NCBI RefSeq assembly: GCF_001050195.2
Contig: NZ_DF967965.1
Location: 2,931,831-2,995,830 of the forward strand
Length of the DNA stretch: 64,000 bases
Origin: Anaerolinea thermolimosa
GTDB lineage: Bacteria > Chloroflexota > Anaerolineae > Anaerolineales > Anaerolineaceae
Reading direction: 5' to 3'
Shown here: positions 27,282 to 37,772 of the stretch, piece after piece
Layout: each line of letters opens with the position of its first letter
Numbering within the stretch: position 1 is the first letter of the stretch
Notes under the pieces: generated by a model
Told to the model about the DNA's origin: nothing
Seen by the model: the letters and a program-made list of their open reading frames with translations, nothing else
Databases searched by the model: none
Position numbers and translations under genes: made by a program

Positions 27282-28679
27282 ATGACAACCCTTCTGGTTA
27301 AAAACGCTTCCTTGCTTGTCACCATGGACGATCAACGGCGCGAAATCGTCGATGGTGGCTTCTTTGCGCGAAACGGCATCCTTGAACAGGTTGGCCCCAC
27401 CCATCAACTACCGCCCACTGCCGATCACGTCCTCGATCTCAGTGGGTGCATTGTTTTTCCGGGATTGATCAACACCCACCACCACTTTTATCAGACCCTC
27501 ACGCGTGCTGTACCTGCCGCTCAGGATGCCAATCTCTTCAACTGGCTGAAAACCCTCTACCCCATCTGGGCGCGCCTCACCCCGGAAGATATCTTCATCT
27601 CCACACAAACCGCGCTGGCCGAGCTGGCCCTCTCGGGTTGCACAACCGCATCCGATCATCTCTATCTTTTCCCCAATGGCTGCCGCCTGGATGATGAAAT
27701 TGCCGCCGCCCGCGAGGTTGGTCTGCGCCTGCATGCCTCGCGCGGCTCGATGAGCCTGGGAGAGAGCCAGGGAGGGCTCCCTCCCGACCGTGTGGTAGAC
27801 CGTGAAGAGCACATTCTGGCCGATTCACAGCGCCTCATCGAGCAATATCACGATCCCAACCCCGGCTCGATGCTGCAAATCGTCCTGGCGCCATGCTCAC
27901 CCTTCAGCGTGAGCGGTGAGCTGATGCGCCAGAGCGCCGCACTTGCCCGGGCATACGGCGTGCACCTGCACACCCACCTGGCTGAGACACAGGACGAGGA
28001 GGTGTTCTGCGAGGAACACTTTGGCCTGCGGCCGGTGGCCTACATGGAATCGCTCGGCTGGATGGGAAGGGATGTCTGGTTTGCCCATGCCGTTTACGCC
28101 AGCCCCGCCGAAGTGCAAAAATTCGCCCTTACGGGTTGCGGCGTGGCGCATTGCCCCACCTCCAATATGCGCCTGGCATCCGGCATTGCGCCGGTCACAG
28201 CCTACCTGAAAGCCGGGGTGCATGTGGGCCTGGGGGTGGATGGCTCGGCTTCCAATGACGGCTCACATATGCTGGCCGAAGCCCGTCAGGCCATGCTTCT
28301 CCAGCGCCTGGCCGCCAGCCTGAGCGGAGCTTCGCTTTCAGCCACCGATGCCCCGCCTCTGCTCACTGCCCGTCAGGCGCTCGAACTGGCCACCCGCGGG
28401 GGTGCCGCCGTACTTGGCCGCCCCGACCTGGGTTCTTTGCAGGCAGGGAAATGCGCCGATTTCGCCGCCATCCGTCTGGAGCGGCTGGCCTATGCCGGTG
28501 GCCTTCACGACCCCGTGGCCGCCCTCGTCTTCTGCGCCCCCCAGCAGGTCGATTACCTGGCCGTGGGTGGACGGTTGATCGTAGCAGATGCTCAACTCCT
28601 CACCGTTGATGTTCCCCGTCTCATCGAACGCCACAACGCCGCCGCCCGCCGCCTCGTCTCTCCAGAGCAGGCGGGTTGA
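27282..28679 (+). CDS. 8-oxoguanine deaminase-like amidohydrolase
   Basis: A 465-residue metal-dependent amidohydrolase of the TrzN/AtzB/SsnA superfamily branch. Metal ligands and active-site segments are visible: INTHHHFYQ, HLHTHLAET, WFAHAVY, GVAHCPTSNMRLASG and GVDGSASNDGSHM. The text around NTHHHFYQTLTRAVPAAQ, SDHLYLFPNGCRLDD and LAPCSPFSVS matches the experimentally characterised 8-oxoguanine deaminases better than guanine deaminase or chlorohydrolases. Expected reaction: 8-oxoguanine to urate plus ammonia. It is the first gene after the double-operator promoter, and adenine deaminase follows 33 bases later. Confidence 0.85.
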   Translation: MTTLLVKNASLLVTMDDQRREIVDGGFFARNGILEQVGPTHQLPPTADHVLDLSGCIVFPGLINTHHHFYQTLTRAVPAAQDANLFNWLKTLYPIWARLTPEDIFISTQTALAELALSGCTTASDHLYLFPNGCRLDDEIAAAREVGLRLHASRGSMSLGESQGGLPPDRVVDREEHILADSQRLIEQYHDPNPGSMLQIVLAPCSPFSVSGELMRQSAALARAYGVHLHTHLAETQDEEVFCEEHFGLRPVAYMESLGWMGRDVWFAHAVYASPAEVQKFALTGCGVAHCPTSNMRLASGIAPVTAYLKAGVHVGLGVDGSASNDGSHMLAEARQAMLLQRLAASLSGASLSATDAPPLLTARQALELATRGGAAVLGRPDLGSLQAGKCADFAAIRLERLAYAGGLHDPVAALVFCAPQQVDYLAVGGRLIVADAQLLTVDVPRLIERHNAAARRLVSPEQAG

Positions 28680-28712
28680 ATGTGAATCCTCGCCACCCTT
28701 CAGAAAGGTTAC

Positions 28713-30497
28713 ATGCACCCCTTTTACCTGTCTGACACCCGCGAACTTGTTGACTGTGCCATGGGGCGCACCCCGGCTGATCTGGTCATCCGTAACGGGC
28801 GCTGGGTATGCGTTCAATCGGGCGAAATCATCCCCCGCAGTGAGGTTGCCATCAAATCGGGCCGCATCGCCGCGGTTGGCGAGGACGTAAGCCAGACCCT
28901 TGGCCCGCAGACCCGCATTCTGGACGCCGCAGGGCGCTACCTCGTCCCTGGCCTGCTCGACGCACACATGCATGTTGAATCGGGCATGTTGACGGTGGCC
29001 GAATTTGCCCGTGCCGTGATCCCTCATGGCACAACCGGCATGTTCATCGATCCGCATGAGATCGCCAATGTGCTCGGGCTGCGCGGGGTACGCCTGATGG
29101 CAGAAGAGGCCGCTCTCCAGCCCATTCACATTTTCGTCCAGGCGCCATCCTGTGTGCCTTCTGCTCCCGGCCTGGAAACGAACGGCGCTCACCTTGGCCC
29201 GGAAGAGATCGAAGAAATGCTTTCCTGGCCGGGTGTAATCGGTCTGGGAGAAATGATGAATTACCCCGGCGTCATCGCCGGTGACGAACAGGTGCACGCC
29301 AAGCTGGAAGCCACCCGCCGTGCCCGCAAAGTGATCGGCGGGCATTACCCCTCCCCCGACCTGGGTGTCCCGTTTGCCGGTTACGTGGCCGGAGGTGCCA
29401 TGGACGACCACGAGGGCACCCGGTTGGAGGATGCCATCGCCCGCGTCCGCCTGGGGATGCGCGCTATGCTGCGTTTCGGATCGGCCTGGCAGGATGTGGC
29501 TGAACAGGTGCGAGCCATCACCGAGCAAAAGCTCGATCCGCGCAACTTTATCCTCTGCACCGATGACTCGCACTCAGCCACACTGATCGGAGAAGGCCAC
29601 ATCGACCGTGCCGTGCGTCATGCCATCGCTCAGGGAGTCTCCCCCATCACCGCCATTCAAATGGCCACCCTGAACACCGCAGAACACTTTGGCCTCAGCC
29701 GGGAAATTGGCCAGATCGCCCCCGGGCGCTTCGCTGACATTCTCATCGTTCCCGATCTGGCCGCCTTTTTCCCTGAAGTGGTCATCGCTCGCGGGCAAAT
29801 TGTCGCCGAATACGGCCGTCTGCTGGTCGAAACGCCTGCTCTGCCCTATCCTGAATGGTCTCTGCACACGGTGCAGTTACCTCGCCCCCTCTCCGCGGCA
29901 GACTTTCGCCTGCCGGCAAGCAGTGGACGGCACACCGCCCATGTCATCGGGATCATCGAAAATCAGGCCCCAACCCGCCATCTGAAAATGATCGTGCACA
30001 GCAAAGGCGGCGAGGTTCAAACCGACCTGAACCGCGACCTGGCGAAAGTTGCGCTTGTCGAACGCCACCGCCCATCGGGCAACATCCAGGTGGGGCTGGT
30101 ACATGGCTTTGGCTTTACCGAGCCCTGCGGCATTGCCTCCACCGTGGCCCACGATAGCCACCAGATGATCGTCATTGGGAGTGACGAAAGCGACATGGCA
30201 CAGGCCGCCAACCGCCTGGTGCAAACGGGCGGCGGGCAGGTAGTTGTGCGGCGGGGCGAGATCATCGGCGAAGTCAACCTGCCAATTGCCGGGCTGATCT
30301 CCAACGAACCGGCCGAGCTGGTGGCCCGCAAGGCAGAGACCGTGCTGCATGGGTTTCGCGCCTGCGGTTGCCGGCTCAATAACCCCAATATGCAAATGAG
30401 CCTGCTTGCTCTGGTGGTCATTCCAGAACTACGAATTTCTGATCAGGGGCTGGTGGACGTACAGCGTTTCCAGCCTATCCGTGTCCTCGATCCTTAA
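28713..30497 (+). CDS. ade: Adenine deaminase
   Basis: A 594-residue enzyme of the AdeC family. The binuclear metal site is visible in LDAHMHVESGM, HGTTGMFIDPHEIANV and GHYPSPDLGV; FILCTDDSHSATL and GGMLDD-type residues (GAMDDHEGT) follow. The C-terminal about 200 residues form the usual beta domain with HDSHQMIVIG. Reaction: adenine to hypoxanthine plus ammonia. It sits between the 8-oxoguanine deaminase and the GntR regulator in one transcription unit. A TGTCTGACA palindrome happens to span codons 6-8, possibly a weak extra operator. Confidence 0.95.
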   Translation: MHPFYLSDTRELVDCAMGRTPADLVIRNGRWVCVQSGEIIPRSEVAIKSGRIAAVGEDVSQTLGPQTRILDAAGRYLVPGLLDAHMHVESGMLTVAEFARAVIPHGTTGMFIDPHEIANVLGLRGVRLMAEEAALQPIHIFVQAPSCVPSAPGLETNGAHLGPEEIEEMLSWPGVIGLGEMMNYPGVIAGDEQVHAKLEATRRARKVIGGHYPSPDLGVPFAGYVAGGAMDDHEGTRLEDAIARVRLGMRAMLRFGSAWQDVAEQVRAITEQKLDPRNFILCTDDSHSATLIGEGHIDRAVRHAIAQGVSPITAIQMATLNTAEHFGLSREIGQIAPGRFADILIVPDLAAFFPEVVIARGQIVAEYGRLLVETPALPYPEWSLHTVQLPRPLSAADFRLPASSGRHTAHVIGIIENQAPTRHLKMIVHSKGGEVQTDLNRDLAKVALVERHRPSGNIQVGLVHGFGFTEPCGIASTVAHDSHQMIVIGSDESDMAQAANRLVQTGGGQVVVRRGEIIGEVNLPIAGLISNEPAELVARKAETVLHGFRACGCRLNNPNMQMSLLALVVIPELRISDQGLVDVQRFQPIRVLDP

Positions 30498-30510
30498 GCA
30501 AGAGAATGCC

Positions 30511-31257
30511 ATGAATCAACCGCTCCCATCCCTCTCACCCTACCAACGCCTGCAGGTACAGCTTGCCGAGTTGATCGCCGCAACTCCGCCCGGTGAACGC
30601 CTGCCTGCCGAACCCGAACTGGCGCGGCAAATGGGCGTCTCGCGCGCCACCCTGCGCGAAGCCATGCGCTCTTTCGAGGGCCAGGGACTGATTCGCCGTC
30701 GTCAGGGGAAGGGCACATTCGTTGCCAGACGCACTCCCATCATCGAAAGCGGTCTGGAAGTGCTGGAAAGCATCGAAAGCCTGGCCGGGCGTATCGGCCT
30801 GCCGGTGGCTATGGGCGACCTGCACATCGAACTCATCCAGGCCGATGCCATACAGGCCAGTGTTCTGGGCATTGTGCAGGGCACCCCGCTCGTGCGGGTC
30901 AGCCGGGTCATCCTGGCTGAGGGCCGCCCCGTGGCTTACCTGGTAGACACCCTCCCCGAAGATGTGCTCACCCCGCAAGACCTGCGTCACGGCTTCACCG
31001 GTTCAGTCCTCGATCTCCTCCTCAAGCGCGGCTCGCCCCGCCTCGATCACTCCATCGCCGAGGTTCAGGCGGTGGCCGCCTCCAGCGAAATTGCCCGCTC
31101 GCTCGAAATCCAGCGCGGTGACCCACTCCTCCAGTTTACGGCCTGCCTCTACACCTTCGACGGCCGCCCTATCGATTATTCGCTGAGTTACTTCCTGCCC
31201 GGTTATTTCCGGTTCCAGATCGTACGCCGGGTGGGTAGAGAAATGGAAAGCCGCTAA
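30511..31257 (+). CDS. GntR-family regulator, HutC/UTRA subfamily
   Basis: A 248-residue transcription factor. N-terminal winged helix about 10-78 (LPAEPELARQMGVSRATLREAM, RRRQGKGTFV) followed by a UTRA ligand-binding domain (about 95-240). I start it at ATG 30511, 13 bases after ade; a longer frame would overlap ade. Members of this group repress catabolic operons until a small metabolite binds. Its place inside the purine island, and palindromes at the island promoter, suggest it controls this island; a purine-related ligand is inferred. Confidence 0.85.
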   Translation: MNQPLPSLSPYQRLQVQLAELIAATPPGERLPAEPELARQMGVSRATLREAMRSFEGQGLIRRRQGKGTFVARRTPIIESGLEVLESIESLAGRIGLPVAMGDLHIELIQADAIQASVLGIVQGTPLVRVSRVILAEGRPVAYLVDTLPEDVLTPQDLRHGFTGSVLDLLLKRGSPRLDHSIAEVQAVAASSEIARSLEIQRGDPLLQFTACLYTFDGRPIDYSLSYFLPGYFRFQIVRRVGREMESR

Positions 31258-31289
31258 ACCATACTTTTCTTAACCATTAATGGAGCGCT

Positions 31290-32498
31290 ATGATTCAACC
31301 AGAGGTTATTGCAACAATTCAATCGAAAGTTGCCGCTTCGCAGGGGGCTATCATCCAGTTTCTGCGCGAAATCTGTGCCATCCCCAGCACCAACGCGCAA
31401 ATCGGGCCGGTGGGCGAACGCATCGCCGCCGAAATGCGCGCCCTCGGCTTCGATGAGGTGCGTTTTGATCCCATGGGCAACATCCTCGGGCGTATTGGCC
31501 ACGGAAAACGGGTGCTCGTGTACGACTCGCACATCGATACCGTTGGCGAAGGCGACCCCGCCGCGTGGGGACACGATCCTTTCGAGGGAAAGCTGGAAAA
31601 TGGCCGCCTTATCGCTCGCGGCTCGGTGGATGAAAAAGGGAGCACTCCCGGCATGGTCTATGGTCTGGCCATTGCGCGTGACCTCGGCCTCCTGGAAGGG
31701 TGGACGGTGTACTACTTCGGCAACATGGAAGAGTGGTGCGATGGCCTTGCCCCCAACATCTTCGTCGAGGTAGACCCCCGTGTGCGCCCCGATGCCGTGG
31801 TCATCGGGGAACCCACCAGTCTGAACATCTATCGCGGGCACAAGGGGCGCATCGAGTTAAAAATCACCGCCCACGGTGTGAGCGCCCATGCCGCCAGCAA
31901 TCACCTCGGCGACAACGCCATCTACAAACTTCTGCCAGTCATTGCCGCCATTCGCGACCTGGAACCCCGGCTGGGTGATCATCCTTTCCTTGGCCACGGC
32001 AAAATCACAGTAACCGATATGCACGTGAAAACTGCCAGCATCAACGCCGTGCCCGACCAGGCCACCATCTTCGTTGACCGTCGGCTGACCTTCGGTGAAA
32101 CCAAAGAACAGGCGGTTGAACAAATCCGTGCGCTCATTCCACCCGAGTCGCGGTCATCCATCACTGTGGAAGAACTTTTCTATGACGAGCCCTCTTACAC
32201 CGGCTTCGTCTTTCCGGTGGATAAATATTTCCCGGCCTGGGCGCTGGAAGAAGACCATCCCCTGGTGCAGGCCGGGTTGAAGGCCCGCCGGTTGATCGGC
32301 CTGCCCGACGCCCCAACCGGCAAGTGGGATTTTTCTACCAATGGAATCTACTGGGCCGGAAAGGCCGGCATTCCATGCATCGGGTTTGGCCCCGGCGATG
32401 AATTGCTGGCCCACACCACCGGTGAATGGATCGCTCTGGATGAGGTGGTTAAAGCGACGGAATTCTACGCCCTGTTTCCGGCACTGCTCGGCGACTGA
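31290..32498 (+). CDS. ygeY: YgeY-like M20 family hydrolase
   Basis: A 402-residue M20/ArgE/DapE-type metallohydrolase. Metal-site motifs: VYDSHIDTVGEGD, RGSVDEKGSTPGMVYG, YYFGNMEEWCDG and, near the C-terminus, FGPGDELLAHTTGEW. These and the length match the YgeY family, annotated in E. coli as part of the selenium-linked purine catabolism region beside ygeW and ygeX. In that context it is expected to hydrolyse an amide or ureido bond in a late purine breakdown product; the exact substrate is not shown by sequence. The next gene is YgeW-like, keeping the E. coli neighbourhood. Confidence 0.82.
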   Translation: MIQPEVIATIQSKVAASQGAIIQFLREICAIPSTNAQIGPVGERIAAEMRALGFDEVRFDPMGNILGRIGHGKRVLVYDSHIDTVGEGDPAAWGHDPFEGKLENGRLIARGSVDEKGSTPGMVYGLAIARDLGLLEGWTVYYFGNMEEWCDGLAPNIFVEVDPRVRPDAVVIGEPTSLNIYRGHKGRIELKITAHGVSAHAASNHLGDNAIYKLLPVIAAIRDLEPRLGDHPFLGHGKITVTDMHVKTASINAVPDQATIFVDRRLTFGETKEQAVEQIRALIPPESRSSITVEELFYDEPSYTGFVFPVDKYFPAWALEEDHPLVQAGLKARRLIGLPDAPTGKWDFSTNGIYWAGKAGIPCIGFGPGDELLAHTTGEWIALDEVVKATEFYALFPALLGD

Positions 32499-32567
32499 TG
32501 CGCCTGGCGGTCGGAACAACCTGGCCCGGGATAACAAAAACATTTTCTGCCATGGAGGAACCCTTTT

Positions 32568-33548
32568 ATGCAAACCAATCTACGCGGACGTGACTTTATC
32601 GGTGACCTGGACTTCAGCAAAGAAGAGGTGGAAACCGTGCTGGATGTCGCCTGGGACCTCAAGCGCAAACGCGCCCTGGGTGAGCCACACCCCTACCTGC
32701 GTGACAAAACCCTTGCCATGCTTTTCTTTTTTACCAGCACCCGCACCCGCGGTTCCTTTGAAGCCGGTATGGCACAACTGGGTGGGCATGCCGCCTTCAT
32801 TGACTCAGACACCACACAGATCGCTCACGGCGATACTGCTAAAGAAATCGGCGAGATCTTTGGCCGCTATTTCGACGGCATTGCCATCCGTCAGTGCGAC
32901 TGGCAATTCGGAAATCGCTACATCAATGAAGTGGCGCGTCACTCACGTGTGCCCGTGCTGAACATGCAGTGCGACGTCTACCATCCTTTCCAGTGCCTGG
33001 CTGACCTGATGACCATCATGGAAAAGAAAGGGCGCGATCTGCGCCGCAAGAAGGTGGTGGTTTCATGGGCCTACGCGGCTTCGTACAGCAAACCGATTTC
33101 AGTGCCACAGTCGCTTATCCTGCAACTCACCCGCTTCGGCTGCGACGTGGTGCTGGCACACCCCCCTGAGTTCAAGCTCATGCCTGAGATCATGGACATG
33201 GCTCAAGAAAACGCCCGTAAGTATCACACCGGCTTCGAAGTCGTCCACGATATGGACGAGGCCTTCCGTGATGCAGATGTGGTTTACCCCAAATCGTGGG
33301 GGCCGCTGGTGACCACCACCGGAAAAGAAGAAGGCAAAGCCCTTATCGAAAAATACCGCGACTGGATCACCGACCAGCGTCGCATGAATCTGACCAGGGA
33401 AGATTCGATTTACATGCATTGCCTGCCCGCCGACCGCAATCTGGAAGTTACCGATGAGGTGATCGACGGCCCGCACTCGGTGGTCTATGATGAAGCCGAA
33501 AACCGCCTCCACGTTCAAAAAGCCGTCATGGCACTGACCATGAGCTGA
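32568..33548 (+). CDS. ygeW: Knotted carbamoyltransferase, YgeW family
   Basis: A 326-residue member of the aspartate/ornithine carbamoyltransferase superfamily. The carbamoyl-phosphate loop FFTSTRTRGSFEAG, the HPFQCLADL segment and MHCLPADRN are intact. The segment VVSWAYAASYSKPISVPQSL, in place of the usual DxxN region, is characteristic of the YgeW/acetylornithine-type knotted enzymes rather than ArgF or PyrB. YgeW homologues lie in purine degradation clusters. Here a carbamate kinase gene follows 43 bases downstream, so the natural direction is probably phosphorolysis of a carbamoylated metabolite to carbamoyl phosphate. Acceptor identity is unproven. Confidence 0.85.
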   Translation: MQTNLRGRDFIGDLDFSKEEVETVLDVAWDLKRKRALGEPHPYLRDKTLAMLFFFTSTRTRGSFEAGMAQLGGHAAFIDSDTTQIAHGDTAKEIGEIFGRYFDGIAIRQCDWQFGNRYINEVARHSRVPVLNMQCDVYHPFQCLADLMTIMEKKGRDLRRKKVVVSWAYAASYSKPISVPQSLILQLTRFGCDVVLAHPPEFKLMPEIMDMAQENARKYHTGFEVVHDMDEAFRDADVVYPKSWGPLVTTTGKEEGKALIEKYRDWITDQRRMNLTREDSIYMHCLPADRNLEVTDEVIDGPHSVVYDEAENRLHVQKAVMALTMS

Positions 33549-33591
33549 ACCAGGCCACCGTGCGCCTGCCTTTTCGCAACCAGGAGAAAAC

Positions 33592-34545
33592 ATGCCCGGA
33601 AAAAAAACTGCGGTCATCGCTATTGGTGGCAACTCGCTGATTCGAGATCGTGACCACCAGAGAATCGAAGACCAGTACGAAGTGGCCAAAGAAACCACCT
33701 ACTACATCGCCGACATGATCGAAGCCGGATGGAATGTGGCCATCGGTCACGGGAATGGCCCCCAGGTGGGGTTTATCTTGCGCCAGTCCGAGGTGGCGGC
33801 CAGGGTCGAAAACCTGCCCGAAACCCCGCTCGATGTATGCGGCGCTGAAAGTCAGGGGCTTATCGGATACCTGCTTCAGCAAAATCTGCAGAACGAACTG
33901 TTCCGCCGGAAAATCCAGCAAAATGTCGCCACGGTGATCACCCAGGTGCTGGTGGATATTAACGACCCGGCCTTTAAAAATCCATCGAAACCGATCGGCG
34001 GATTTATGACCGAAGAAGAAGCTCGACGCAGAGCCGCCCAGCTGGGCTGGACAGTGGTCGAGGATGCCGGTCGCGGGTGGCGGCGTGTGGTGGCATCTCC
34101 CTTCCCCAAAGAAGTGGTTGAGCTGGATACGATTAAGGCCCTCATCAACGCCGGGGTAATCGTCATTACCGTAGGTGGCGGGGGTATTCCTGTGTACGAT
34201 AAGGGCAATGGAGATTACGTTGGGGCGCCAGCAGTCATCGATAAGGATTTCGCTTCCAGCCTCCTCGCGCAGGAGATCAACGCCGATCTGTTTATCATCT
34301 CTACCGCTGTCGAGAAGGTCGCTCTCAACTTCGGAAAACCCGATCAACAATGGATTGACCGCATGACCGTGGCTCAGGCCAAAGCCTACATGGCCGAAGG
34401 TCACTTTGCCAGAGGCTCCATGCTGCCGAAGATTCAGGCCATCCTGAATTATCTGGAACACGGAGGGAAACAGGCCTTCATCACCAACCCCGAAAATATC
34501 GGGCGTGCACTGAAGGGCGAAACGGGCACCTGGATCGTGCCCTGA
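33592..34545 (+). CDS. arcC: Carbamate kinase
   Basis: A 317-residue amino-acid-kinase-fold enzyme of standard length. Motifs: IAIGGNSLI at the N-terminus, GHGNGPQVG, the insertion segment PSKPIGGFMTEEEA, ITVGGGGIPV and VIDKDFASSLLA. Reaction: carbamoyl phosphate plus ADP to ATP plus carbamate (to CO2 and ammonia). Placed directly after the YgeW-like gene it completes a two-step route from a carbamoylated compound to ATP, as arcB-arcC does for citrulline. It is nearer in context to yqeA of E. coli than to an arginine deiminase operon, since arcA is absent. Confidence 0.93.
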   Translation: MPGKKTAVIAIGGNSLIRDRDHQRIEDQYEVAKETTYYIADMIEAGWNVAIGHGNGPQVGFILRQSEVAARVENLPETPLDVCGAESQGLIGYLLQQNLQNELFRRKIQQNVATVITQVLVDINDPAFKNPSKPIGGFMTEEEARRRAAQLGWTVVEDAGRGWRRVVASPFPKEVVELDTIKALINAGVIVITVGGGGIPVYDKGNGDYVGAPAVIDKDFASSLLAQEINADLFIISTAVEKVALNFGKPDQQWIDRMTVAQAKAYMAEGHFARGSMLPKIQAILNYLEHGGKQAFITNPENIGRALKGETGTWIVP

Positions 34546-34861
34546 CGAAGCCAGTGAACTTAACGGTGAAAAGGGGTTGCCTCCATATCCAGGCAACCCC
34601 CAGTTTGGGTTAAAAGAGTACCCGATTGGACGCTTCTCCCGCCTGAAATCGTTGTAAAATTAGGGAAAGCAGTCGCCAAATACAAGCAACACAGCAACCA
34701 TTCCCGGGCGACATTTTCAATTTCTTGGAGCAAAAGATCTTTATCGCGGCGGCTGACACCCGCCCGAACGAAGGAGGTGAATTCCCCAAACGTTCCCCTT
34801 TCATCTTTTCCCTTTTCCAGACATCGATTCAGCACAAACACAATTCAGGAGGAGAACAGTT
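34546..34861 (+). promoter_or_regulatory. Long leader region before bmpA
   Basis: These 316 bases contain no credible gene. A 10-bp hairpin (GGGGTTGCCT at 34573-34582 with 34591-34600) probably ends the carbamate kinase message, although no T run follows. Further on are two small stem-loops, GGCGG/CCGCC (34748-34764) and GAACG/CGTTC around 34766-34795; the second encloses an AAGGAGG sequence unrelated to the bmpA start. A proper GGAGGAG ribosome site sits before ATG 34862. I could not match the leader to a known purine or guanidine riboswitch. Confidence 0.4.
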
Positions 34862-36097
34862 ATGAACAGATCGGTTTGGACACGCAGTCTGGCTCTGGTC
34901 GTGATTGCGGCCTTTGTACTCGCCGCTTGCGCAACCCCGGCTGCCACCCAGCAACCCAAGGAAACCCCCACCCCCGAACAGGTGGGCGGGTTCCAGATTC
35001 CAGAAGCACAGGCTGGAAAATTCAACGTAGCCATGGTGTTGATTGGCCCTCATGACGATGGCGGGTGGTCTCAGGCCCATTACGAAGGGCTTGAATACAT
35101 CCAGAAGAACGTTCCCAATGTTCATACAGCGTATATTGAGAACGTGCCAGAAGGCGCTGACTCAGAGCAAGTCTTCCGGGCACTTTCGCGGAAGGGGTTC
35201 AATTTGATCTTCGGTACTTCCTTTGGCTTCATGGACGCCATGGAGACCGTTGCTAATGAATTCCCGGATATTGTCTATATCCATATTTCAGGGTACAAAT
35301 CGAACGAAAAGAACTTTGGCAACCTCTTCGGCGGCATGGAAACCATGAAGTACCTGGCAGGGATGCTGGCCGGTGCACGCGCCAAGATGGACGGCAATAC
35401 CAAGCTGGGCTACATGGCCACCTTCCCCATCCCCGAAGAACTGCGCCTGGGCAACGCCATTGCCCTCGGCATGCGCAAAACCTGCCCCGAATGCACCATG
35501 GACGTGCGCTGGATCAACACCTGGCACGACCCGGTGAAAGAAAAGGAAGCCGCCGCCTCCCTGTTTGATGCCGGGGCTCAGGTCGTCTTCACCGGCGCCG
35601 ATACCCCCGCTGTGGCCGACGTAGCCACCGAAAAGGGAAAATGGGGGGTGACGTATGACTGGGTTGGCTCGTGCAAAGCTGAACGCTGCCTCACCGCTCC
35701 ATACTGGAACTGGGGCCCGGTCTATGCCAAGATTACCCAGGGCGTAATCGACAAAACCTACAAGCCCGGCTGGGATTATTTTGATGCCGATTCCGGTGGC
35801 CTGGGACTGTATGGCTTCATGGAAGGCCAAACCCCCACCAAGGGCGTCTCCGAATTACCCCCCGAGGTGGTTAACGAAGTTAAAGATCTGGTCGCCAAAG
35901 CACTCAAAGGCGAATTCAACCGCTTTAGTGTCTTCACCGGCCCGATCAAAGACAACACCGGAAAAGAAATTGTCCCTGCGGGAGCTCACCTTGAGCAAAT
36001 TGACCTCGATCAGTTCCCTGAGATGGGATCTGGCTGCAAATATTGCATGAAGTGGTGGGCTGAAGGCATTACCGCCGAACTACCCCAGACCCAATAA
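34862..36097 (+). CDS. BmpA/PnrA-family nucleoside-binding lipoprotein
   Basis: A 411-residue lipoprotein. Signal peptide with lipobox LAAC, Cys23, then a Thr/Pro linker and a periplasmic-binding fold of the BmpA/Med/PnrA type (MVLIGPHDDGGWSQAHYEGLEYI, GTSFGFMDAMETVANEFPD). Characterised members bind purine nucleosides. It is the substrate-binding part of the ABC importer encoded by the next three genes. The C-terminal extension CKYCMKWWAEG contains two cysteines, which is unusual for a lipoprotein of this family. A terminator follows, so it is probably made in excess over the membrane parts. Confidence 0.88.
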   Translation: MNRSVWTRSLALVVIAAFVLAACATPAATQQPKETPTPEQVGGFQIPEAQAGKFNVAMVLIGPHDDGGWSQAHYEGLEYIQKNVPNVHTAYIENVPEGADSEQVFRALSRKGFNLIFGTSFGFMDAMETVANEFPDIVYIHISGYKSNEKNFGNLFGGMETMKYLAGMLAGARAKMDGNTKLGYMATFPIPEELRLGNAIALGMRKTCPECTMDVRWINTWHDPVKEKEAAASLFDAGAQVVFTGADTPAVADVATEKGKWGVTYDWVGSCKAERCLTAPYWNWGPVYAKITQGVIDKTYKPGWDYFDADSGGLGLYGFMEGQTPTKGVSELPPEVVNEVKDLVAKALKGEFNRFSVFTGPIKDNTGKEIVPAGAHLEQIDLDQFPEMGSGCKYCMKWWAEGITAELPQTQ

Positions 36098-36113
36098 AAG
36101 CGACCCTGTCTCC

Positions 36114-36155
36114 GGTTCGTGCGCCCTTTGGTGGGCGCACGAACCACTGCTTTTT
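36114..36155 (+). terminator. Terminator between bmpA and its ABC genes
   Basis: A perfect 13-bp stem (GGTTCGTGCGCCC at 36114-36126 with 36133-36145, loop TTTGGT) followed within five bases by TTTTTCTTTTT. It lies inside the transporter operon, 52 bases before the ATPase start, so it should limit read-through. Confidence 0.9.
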
Positions 36156-36206
36156 CTTTTTAATCCGGTATTCCGACATTCATTTTACAAGAGGAAACTC
36201 AACCGC

Positions 36207-37761
<1,555 letters not shown>

Positions 37762-37772
<11 letters not shown>

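Noticed and set aside
28730..28740. TGTCTGACA palindrome inside the start of ade as a third operator
   Set aside because: It encodes conserved-looking codons and is shorter than the two intergenic sites; it is mentioned only as a possible weak site.
28338..29573. 411-codon minus-strand open frame opposite the deaminase genes
   Set aside because: Shadow of the real adenine deaminase and 8-oxoguanine deaminase genes.
33526..34596. 356-codon minus-strand open frame opposite carbamate kinase
   Set aside because: Antisense shadow; the plus strand encodes an intact carbamate kinase.
34777..35055. GTG-initiated leader peptide overlapping bmpA, preceded by AAGGAGG
   Set aside because: The Shine-Dalgarno-like sequence directly abuts the GTG with no spacing and the product shows no protein-like character.
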